A stretch of DNA of 64,000 bases, from positions 186,001-250,000 of the forward strand of contig NZ_AQYJ01000026.1 in assembly GCF_000380565.1 (NCBI RefSeq), in the 5' to 3' direction. The notes below the pieces were generated by a model. That model saw only the letters and a program-made list of their open reading frames with translations, was not told the DNA's origin and searched no databases. Shown here one piece after another: positions 42,601 through 48,589 of the stretch; within the stretch, counting starts at the first letter, position 1; each line of letters starts with the position of its first letter. The DNA comes from Microbulbifer variabilis ATCC 700307 (GTDB lineage: Bacteria; Pseudomonadota; Gammaproteobacteria; Pseudomonadales; Cellvibrionaceae). The position numbers and the translations under genes are program-made.

Positions 42601-43320
42601 CATCGGTATCGGTTCTAGCAGGGGCAAAACTATCTGCTGTCGCTCTTCCTCCCCACCATATACAGAAATAGCACTTGGCGTAGAGGGCGGAATGGCTACA
42701 TTGACTCGTTTCTCATTGGAGTAACTCCCACAGCCCGCACTATTGCAGGCACGCACTTTAAAGTCCCACTCACCTGTAGATAGTCCGCTCACGCTATAGG
42801 AGCGGCCCGAAACACTTATCGGAGATGACCAGCTGCCATCATTTAATTGATGCACCAGTTCATAACGCTGGCTAGCTGCACCTGAGGGAGAGGACCAAGA
42901 AACCGTAAATGCTCCGGTTTGACTATTGGTTACAGAGGTCGGAGCAGCAGGTTTCCCCGGTTTTGCCAGTCTCACTGACACTGAATGAGCGTCAAGCGTG
43001 TAGGAGGCGATATCCTTCCCTGCACAGCAGATCCGATCTACAGTGAGCTCAAATGTATAGACACCATCCTCAGTGGGGTAGAAAGTTTCTGAGTAGCTCC
43101 CTGCTGTTTTGCCACTTCGACTAAAAAAACTGCCGCTGGGGCCACTTACTTTATTGACCCTCCAGCCGTCTAACCCTGACTCACTAACAGTCCATTTAAC
43201 AGTAAATGGACCTGTCGCGGTGGAAACCATGCCTCCGAAATTGTTAGCGAAACTTAAGGAGGAAAAAAGCAAAAGGAAGAGAGGTGCAAGAACGCGTAGG
43301 CCTGGAAACACAACCACCAC
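36610..43320 (-). CDS. Giant SpvB/RHS-repeat polymorphic toxin with FN3 modules
   Basis: A 2236-residue secreted protein: signal peptide (ending SSLSFA), about four fibronectin-III-like modules (residues 40-550, with repeated ACNSxGC words), a SpvB-type domain (about 560-800: [24 protein letters not shown]), long RHS/YD repeats (about 1150-1900), the RHS core end ([67 protein letters not shown]), an acidic spacer (EEEEEEEED) and a variable tip of about 140 residues. RHS shells enclose a C-terminal toxin. The tip ([20 protein letters not shown] ... VNVGTIFP) is unknown to me; a small RNase is one guess. Immunity gene follows. Confidence 0.88.
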   Translation of the reverse strand: [2236 protein letters not shown]

Positions 43321-43901
43321 CGAGTATTTGAATATTATTAACAGCGCTGCGCATTTTCCTGATTTTTGACTTCAGGTCAACGAAATACTCGGTGTAAGGT
43401 GTAAAACCAAGGGGCTATCTAAAAGCCATTTCAAAATCACATTTTTACTGCAAGCTGTCGTGAACAGATAAAAATATAGCCGATAAAATTGCTCGTCACG
43501 CCTAAGAATGCCCCAAAATTGGAGCTTATAAAATTTTTATATTGAAATAGGCACCAAACCTAAAAATTTAGCTTCAGCCAACACCAGTTTCTGCAGATTG
43601 CAAACATAAGCGACACACGCTTACCCATCAGAAATTCCAGTGAGTTCCAATAATTTAACATTTTTCTTGGGCGGGCATTAATACGAAACACCGCATCGCC
43701 AATTCAGTTTTTCGGTAGCCCGCCAATTCCCATCCCTTTCGGGAAGAAACGCCTCAGCAGCCCGCTGGTATTTTCGCTCAACCCGCGCATCCAGGAATAA
43801 TCACGCATCCCGTTTTATCTATATACCTGATGACTGCTGCCTAGGGAGAACTGCATGTGCAGAAGACTATTGAGAGCATATATCAGTTATGGAAGAGTAG
43901 G
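43321..43901. other. Intergenic region between the RHS gene and the isolated cassette
   Basis: No gene seen. It should hold the RHS promoter. An inverted repeat TTGGGCGGGC (near 43670) / GCCCGCCAA (near 43725) frames about 60 bases. Confidence 0.4.
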
Positions 43902-43974
43902 CGATAACGTTGCCAATAGCGTACGCCGTCCAGCCCAGCCATCAGCTGGGTGAACCTACTTAGCCTGGTTAGCA
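43902..43974 (-). repeat. Solitary attC site outside the array
   Basis: + strand CGATAAC ... GTTAGCA, 73 bp. Shares AACGTTGCCAATAG, CCGTCCAGCCCAGC, TCAGCTGGG and GCCTGGTTA with attC 22. It lies 12 kb from the array, directly after family member F. Confidence 0.8.
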
Positions 43975-44301
43975 GCTTATTTTTCCTGCGCAGAGATATT
44001 GAATATCCCATGCATTTGACTGGCTATTACATGACGCGGTGTAATTAACTTTAATCTGAGACTGGGCATGGAGTGCTGCCAGCAGCACCGACTGTGCGGT
44101 TTTAAACCAAACTTTATCGCTATCCATTGCGAAACGAGCTGTGGTATTGCAACCACCCGACGGATTACCCTCCATCTGTATTATGAGTACTTCTTTAGTT
44201 CCATTTTGATAGGGTATAAGCCCGGTTATTTCACCGGTATGGAATTCTGCCGTGACTGCCTGCGTAATTAATAGGCCAAGAATAAAAGCAAATAGTTTCA
44301 T
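43969..44301 (-). CDS. Small secreted two-cysteine protein (family member F) in an isolated cassette
   Basis: A 110-residue product from the ATG at 44301; the longer frame has no signal peptide. The leader ends TQAVTA. Signature: GEITGLIP, first Cys GGCNTTARFAMD, SVLLAALHAQSQIKV, then TASCNSQS, LCAG and a terminal Cys. Its TAA stop lies inside the attC R'' core (GTTAGCA), the same layout as the array genes. This links the secreted family to integron mobility. Confidence 0.75.
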   Translation of the reverse strand: MKLFAFILGLLITQAVTAEFHTGEITGLIPYQNGTKEVLIIQMEGNPSGGCNTTARFAMDSDKVWFKTAQSVLLAALHAQSQIKVNYTASCNSQSNAWDIQYLCAGKISC

Positions 44302-44557
44302 GTAATCTCTTAGCTTAGTAAGTCGTGCTAAAAAGGCCGAGCTGAGTCGGCACCGTGGCCCAACCTGCTTTGCAGGCCCCAATGGCAGCTTCCCCCGCTC
44401 TTGAACACATTTTACCCATATTTAAATCAATAAGTTAGAGGGAATCTTTCCGTGGATGTCAACCTTGGCTCTATAATTCGGGCCTTCACTCCGGCAATAC
44501 GCCCAAACCACAGCCAGAATTACCCACGAGGAATCGCCATAGCCGCATCGAATTTAA

Positions 44558-44893
44558 TTACTGTCTATCCAAAGTTACATATTGAACAGAACACCCTGCT
44601 GAACCTTCAGTTATTCTGATTTGCACCTTTTTATCCGCCATTTGCGCAGACAGTAAAGTGGAGAATATGGCATCAGCACCTGTATAATTATTCAAGTCCA
44701 ATGTGGCGTAAACTCCTGATTCCGCATCACAATCTAATAATTTTTCGTCACCATTGGTTCCCACATGTACAATCCCATGACTAGTCACATAGAGCCTATC
44801 AACATACACACCAACACATGAGGTGCCAGAGCAATCTGCATTCGCCAAATTGGCGATGGAAGTCATTACAAGCATATAAAATATTTTTTTCAT
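44558..44893 (-). CDS. Small secreted two-cysteine protein (family member G)
   Basis: A 111-residue product with a signal peptide ending ANLANA. Signature: VYVDRLYV, LLDCDAESGVYATLDL, FSTLLSAQMADKKVQI and SAGCSVQYVTL, with an extra pair near the N-terminus (DCSGTSC). A strong ribosome-binding site (AAGGGGGGTG) precedes it, and it starts 10 bases after member H, so the two form an operon. Confidence 0.72.
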   Translation of the reverse strand: MKKIFYMLVMTSIANLANADCSGTSCVGVYVDRLYVTSHGIVHVGTNGDEKLLDCDAESGVYATLDLNNYTGADAIFSTLLSAQMADKKVQIRITEGSAGCSVQYVTLDRQ

Positions 44894-44903
44894 TTCACCC
44901 CCC

Positions 44904-45245
44904 TTATTCGAGCATCATATAGTTAATAATGCACCTATTACCTATGTTATTTGAAAGATTTCCGACTTGAATACACATTTTTTGGTTTGAAGCTTTAGCA
45001 GCTAGCGCCATTGAAAATACTAAGCTCTTATTATTGGAACTGTTAGGAATATAGAACCCAGCTTCGCAATTAACAGGGTTTGACTTATAGTCAACCCAAA
45101 CCCCATAAGTATCACTACCCTCTACCCATGTTCGTAGACTCTTTATTTCCCCACAGGCTATTCCCAAATCCTCAACTGCATACGACGGCGTAGCTAAAAG
45201 AACTACTACAATAAACAGAACATATTTCACGACACTACTTCTCAT
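44904..45245 (-). CDS. Small secreted two-cysteine protein (family member H)
   Basis: A 113-residue product with a signal peptide ending ATPSYA. Signature: GEIKSLRTWV, VNCEAGFYIP, VFSMALAAKASNQKMCI and GNRCIINYMML, plus an early cysteine (IACGE). First gene of a probable two-gene unit with G. Confidence 0.7.
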   Translation of the reverse strand: MRSSVVKYVLFIVVVLLATPSYAVEDLGIACGEIKSLRTWVEGSDTYGVWVDYKSNPVNCEAGFYIPNSSNNKSLVFSMALAAKASNQKMCIQVGNLSNNIGNRCIINYMMLE

Positions 45246-45399
45246 TAACTTTCTAATTGATAAATCTTAAAATTATCAGCAGATCAACTTCCGCGCCGCT
45301 CCCGAAACAGAGACATAGAATTAATCAGCAGTTTTGCAACACCCAAAACGGTGTCTAAGTGCCGCCCCAAACGAGATATCATTGAACACCCGCTTCAAA

Positions 45400-45729
45400 C
45401 TATTTAATAAGGTCAATACTGTAGGCTTGACACAGATCACCATGTAAATCCTTATCTATTTCAAGACCAACGGTTGTACCTGCATGGAACGCAGATAACG
45501 CTAACGACAGGGAATTTCTCAGCTTCTCGGGAGTTTGCTCGGTTAGAGTAAAATAGGCATATTTCCACTTACAATCACTAAGGACGGAGTCTTCTTTAAC
45601 GGTAATAATAAAACTACCGTCTGAACCAAGTGTCCATATTCTATTAATCGTACCACGGTACCATGCGCGATCTGCAAATGCGCTAGAACTAAAAATTAAT
45701 AAAAGTAATATAGAAAAGAACTTATTCAT
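45400..45729 (-). CDS. Small secreted two-cysteine protein (family member I)
   Basis: A 109-residue product from the ATG at 45729 (signal peptide ending SSSAFA). Signature: GTINRIWTL, LSDCKWKYAYFTL, LSLALSAFHAGTTVGLEI and DLCQAYSIDLI. Same strand as its neighbours but with 150-base gaps. Confidence 0.7.
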   Translation of the reverse strand: MNKFFSILLLLIFSSSAFADRAWYRGTINRIWTLGSDGSFIITVKEDSVLSDCKWKYAYFTLTEQTPEKLRNSLSLALSAFHAGTTVGLEIDKDLHGDLCQAYSIDLIK

Positions 45730-45793
45730 AATTATTCCATTGGTGTTATTAAATCTTGCTAACCGAAAACTAGGTATTAGCGCTCGATTATTC

Positions 45794-46110
45794 TTATTCA
45801 TACAGTCGCACTGCACTGATTTTTGGGGGATCTCCTACGCAACCATTAATACTAAGACTTACCTGCTTACCGGCCATAAATGCTGCCAATAGGGTTGACA
45901 ATTTTGACTGCCTGAATCATCTACGAGATCTATACGGTATGAATTACTATTACCACAACTCTCAGGATCTATAGCTGTCGCGCCCATCTGGACATCAACA
46001 AATGGAGTCCACGGAGCGATATATGTGATATCGGACTTTGCTACCTCTGCACTAAATACTCCACTTGACATACAGAATAACGCAATAACACTCAAAAAAT
46101 ATCTCGTCAT
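45794..46110 (-). pseudogene. Family member J, frameshifted paralogue of member E
   Basis: From the ATG at 46110 the product matches member E (SDITYIAPWTPFVDV, PESCGNSNSYRIDL, DDSGS). Near 45905 four bases are missing compared with E and the frame shifts to a stop at 45859. The other frame continues as KLSTLLAAFMAGKQVSLSINGC and ISAVRLYE, ending at 45794. The upstream block of E is also shared. Confidence 0.8.
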
Positions 46111-46235
46111 TTCTCCCCCACTAAGAAGCAGTTAAATTTAGAGCCATGCCCCAAAAGAAGCCTATATATTACTTTGTCCTCTCTTTAGCTTTCACCAAAA
46201 GCCAAACCCTTTTGATGTAAGGTAAAACGAGCAGT

Positions 46236-46305
46236 ACTTTTTATGGGCCAGCATTCTCGCTGCTATCGACCTTTTTGGGAAGCCCCATAAACTAATGAGC
46301 TAGTA
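46236..46305 (-). promoter_or_regulatory. Upstream block shared with 31.95 and 20.78 kb (copy 3)
   Basis: CAGCATTCTCGCTGCT, then TTTTTGGGAAGCCC and AATGAGCTA, align with CAGCATTTTCGCTGCT, ATTTGGGAACCC and AATGAGTTA at 31961-32016. It lies 126-195 bases upstream of member J's start; the 31.9-kb copy lies at the same distance from the LprI-like gene. Confidence 0.45.
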
Positions 46306-46508
46306 TTTTTATGGCGAGCTGAAGAGGTTACCCATGTAACCTGTCACCAAAAGCAATGGGGCAGCACGCTTCCCATTTAGCCACAGAGTTCTTAGGGTGG
46401 AATTTTGGTGTTTTAATAATTGAGCTGCCTCAAACAAGTACAGGGCGCCCCGCCACTATTCCGGGGATAGCGCAAGAGGCTGGGGGACACACTCCCTTCG
46501 GTTGGCAG

Positions 46509-46844
46509 TTATGCCTCTACGATAATCGCATCAATTTCACAGCGACCTGAAATTATCCTATCAATATACAGCTGGAATGTAACTGTCTTTCCCGCCATGA
46601 AGGCACTCAACATGGTAGAGTATAAGGAATCAAAGTGGGGAATTTTTTCACTTTTCGGGGGGATATAAGCCCCTTTAGTACACTCCGGAAGATTATTACT
46701 TAGGGCTAGAAATGCCGAGGCATTTGAATAGTCATCATATGCATACAGCTTATTAATTTTTACATCTGCAAGAACGGTAGCCCCTGCAATTGAAGCCTGC
46801 AAAGTAAGTAAAACAAATAAAACCGCCTGGTATTTAGCTTTCAT
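46509..46844 (-). CDS. Small secreted two-cysteine protein (family member K)
   Basis: A 111-residue product with a signal peptide ending SIAGA. Signature: VKINKLYAYD, PECTKGAYIP, YSTMLSAFMAGKTVTFQL and SGRCEIDAIIVEA. The stop overlaps GTTATGC, which resembles an attC core, but I see no matching inverted arms beyond it. Confidence 0.7.
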   Translation of the reverse strand: MKAKYQAVLFVLLTLQASIAGATVLADVKINKLYAYDDYSNASAFLALSNNLPECTKGAYIPPKSEKIPHFDSLYSTMLSAFMAGKTVTFQLYIDRIISGRCEIDAIIVEA

Positions 46845-47354
46845 AACTGAGTGTATCTCTCCTAATTAATACTCCAGCTATAATAGCCCACCATGATTAA
46901 AAAAATCCTTTCAAAATCAGAAATTAATACTTTTTTGCAGGAAAATTTCCAGTTACTTTATCGCTTAATACGGGCAAGCCTATATATCTCCCCATAGGAC
47001 CAGTATGCTATTGTCACCTTTTTACTAACCATGCAAACCATGATTCTCGACAGCCGTATTCAGCCACTCAGGATCGCCATAGCCACATAGATAGCCACAT
47101 AGATAGCCACATAGATAGCCGCACAGACAACCTCACCATCTTCCAAATGCAAGATGTAGCACCAAGACTGACTCTTAACCCACTGAATACCAACGACACA
47201 ACCTCTAAATTAATACCCCCAATAAGTGGCCCTACAATATTTCTGGCTCATACAATATGGATAGTAACGGGGGCATGGACTGCAACTCACAATGGACCTT
47301 TCGTTGCTCAGAGCGATGTGCCGAGGCAATGGAAACACACCCCTGGTTTTATAG
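46845..47354. other. Region between member K and the integrase remnant
   Basis: No credible gene. It contains the 12-bp tandem repeat at 47079-47126 and probably decayed integrase sequence in its right part. Confidence 0.4.
47079..47126. repeat. 12-bp tandem repeat (ATAGCCACATAG x3 plus one variant)
   Basis: Three perfect units and a fourth (ATAGCCGCACAG) head to tail in non-coding DNA. Confidence 0.88.
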
Positions 47355-47507
47355 CCGCTTAAATAACCCATCCTCAGCCCAAAAACAATTTCAGTAATAT
47401 GCACCTACAGATGCAGAAATATCTGAAAATTTTATATCGGTGGGCATGAGCAGGAATACATCGAAGTGCGCATCAACATCGACCCGAAACTACCATTGCA
47501 GAAGTAA
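47355..47507 (+). pseudogene. Second integrase C-terminal remnant, beside the intact tRNA-Pro
   Basis: The end reads GGHEQEYIEVRINIDPKL, matching ARHEKDYIEVDISIDPKL of the remnant at 15.5-15.9 kb; DNA similarity extends upstream (CAGCCC.AAA, GATGCAGAAAT). Stops and small indels break the rest, and the catalytic tyrosine region is damaged. It ends about 110 bases from the tRNA 3' end. Confidence 0.72.
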
Positions 47508-47567
47508 TTGAGGGTTTTTGTACGCTCAATCGCGAAATAGGCAGAAAGCCACATGAGGAATTAAAGA

Positions 47568-47589
47568 AAACCCGCTAAAAAGCGGGTTT
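47568..47589. terminator. Terminator downstream of tRNA-Pro
   Basis: AAACCCGCT/AGCGGGTTT with a 4-base loop, about 30 bases after the tRNA on the minus strand. Confidence 0.75.
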
Positions 47590-47617
47590 CTTGGCCGTTG
47601 CTATGCAACGATACATA

Positions 47618-47694
47618 TGGTCGGAGCGGCCGGATTTGAACCGACGACCACCACACCCCCAGTGTGGTGCGCTACCAGGCTGCGCTACGCTCCG
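47618..47694 (-). tRNA. tRNA-Pro (anticodon GGG)
   Basis: Minus strand: CGGAGCG acceptor, D arm with AGCCTGGTAGCGC, anticodon stem CCACA/TGTGG around CTGGGGG, T loop GGTTCAAATCC, encoded CCA. Complete cloverleaf. It is the target of repeated island insertion (see fragments at 15994 and 35571). Confidence 0.95.
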
Positions 47695-47806
47695 ATTTTT
47701 AAAAATCACTCACTTCGCTAAGTGATTGATTTTTAAAGACATCGTGTTCCGATGTGGCGTGAATCATACCGGACTAGCAGTGGATTGCAAGCCCGGATTA
47801 GTGATT

Positions 47807-48175
47807 TTAGAAATTATTTTCCCCTTCCAGCAGGGCCACCACATCTTTGAGTTCTGCAATCACTTCTGGCAGTACCTGCTGTAGTTGTACCACCTCCGCC
47901 CGCTCGCTGCCGGTCTCTATCTGCAGGCGGGCCCCTCCAATGGTATAGCCCTCTTCGTACAGGAGCGCACGAATCTGGCGGATCATGATGACATCCTGAT
48001 GTTGGTAATAACGGCGATTACCACGGCGCTTTACAGGCTTCAGCTGCGGGAATTCCTGTTCCCAGTAACGCAGGACATGGGGTTTAACGGCGCATAATTC
48101 ACTCACCTCTCCAATGGTGAAATAGCGCTTTCCAGGAATTGCAGGCAGCTGAGCGTTATTGCTCGGTTCCAGCAT
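47807..48175 (-). CDS. MerR-family transcriptional regulator
   Basis: A 122-residue protein with the MerR winged helix at residues 18-85 ([35 protein letters not shown]) and a helical dimerisation tail. No effector cysteines are visible. It overlaps the end of ihfA by 20 bases, the conserved arrangement in pseudomonads, so it is co-transcribed with the pheST-ihfA genes. Target unknown. Confidence 0.88.
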   Translation of the reverse strand: MLEPSNNAQLPAIPGKRYFTIGEVSELCAVKPHVLRYWEQEFPQLKPVKRRGNRRYYQHQDVIMIRQIRALLYEEGYTIGGARLQIETGSERAEVVQLQQVLPEVIAELKDVVALLEGENNF

Positions 48176-48461
48176 ATTCTTCTACTCGTGCCTTGAGTTT
48201 TTGCCCTGGTTTGAAGGTAACTACCCTGCGGGCTGAGATGGGAATTTCTTCGCCGGTTTTCGGGTTACGGCCTGGCCGCTGGCTTTTGTCACGCAGGTCG
48301 AAATTGCCAAAGCCCGAGAGCTTGACCTGCTCGTTATTTTCCAGCGCATTGCGGATTTCCTCGAAGAAGTACTCGACGATCTCTTTCGCTTCGCGCTTGT
48401 TAAAGCCCAGCTCTTCGTACAGTTTCTCGGCGAGCCCGGCCTTGGTCAGTGCCTCTGTCAT
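48156..48461 (-). CDS. ihfA: Integration host factor subunit alpha
   Basis: A 101-residue HU/IHF-fold protein ([49 protein letters not shown]). Forms the DNA-bending heterodimer with IhfB, whose gene lies at 61948 in this window. Cofactor for tyrosine-recombinase integration, transcription and replication. Placed between pheT and merR as usual. Confidence 0.95.
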   Translation of the reverse strand: MTEALTKAGLAEKLYEELGFNKREAKEIVEYFFEEIRNALENNEQVKLSGFGNFDLRDKSQRPGRNPKTGEEIPISARRVVTFKPGQKLKARVEEYAGTEQ

Positions 48462-48543
48462 TGGATCCTACCAATTGATTCAGAGGCGTCGACTCCAGAT
48501 CGGAAGCGGCCCAAACCGCGGCGGCTTCAACCCGGTAGCAGAC

Positions 48544-48578
48544 GCTCTCGGGGTGCAATTCAGCCTGCACCCGAGAGC
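48544..48578 (-). terminator. Strong hairpin between pheT and ihfA
   Basis: GCTCTCGG.GTGCA pairs with TGCACCCGAGAGC. No T-run on either strand, so it may only reduce read-through or protect the pheST mRNA end. Confidence 0.5.
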
Positions 48579-48589
48579 ATCATGCCCTG

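Noticed and set aside
46440..46515. Possible attC after member K
   Set aside because: GTTATGC overlaps the stop codon, but no matching R' core or complementary arms were found.
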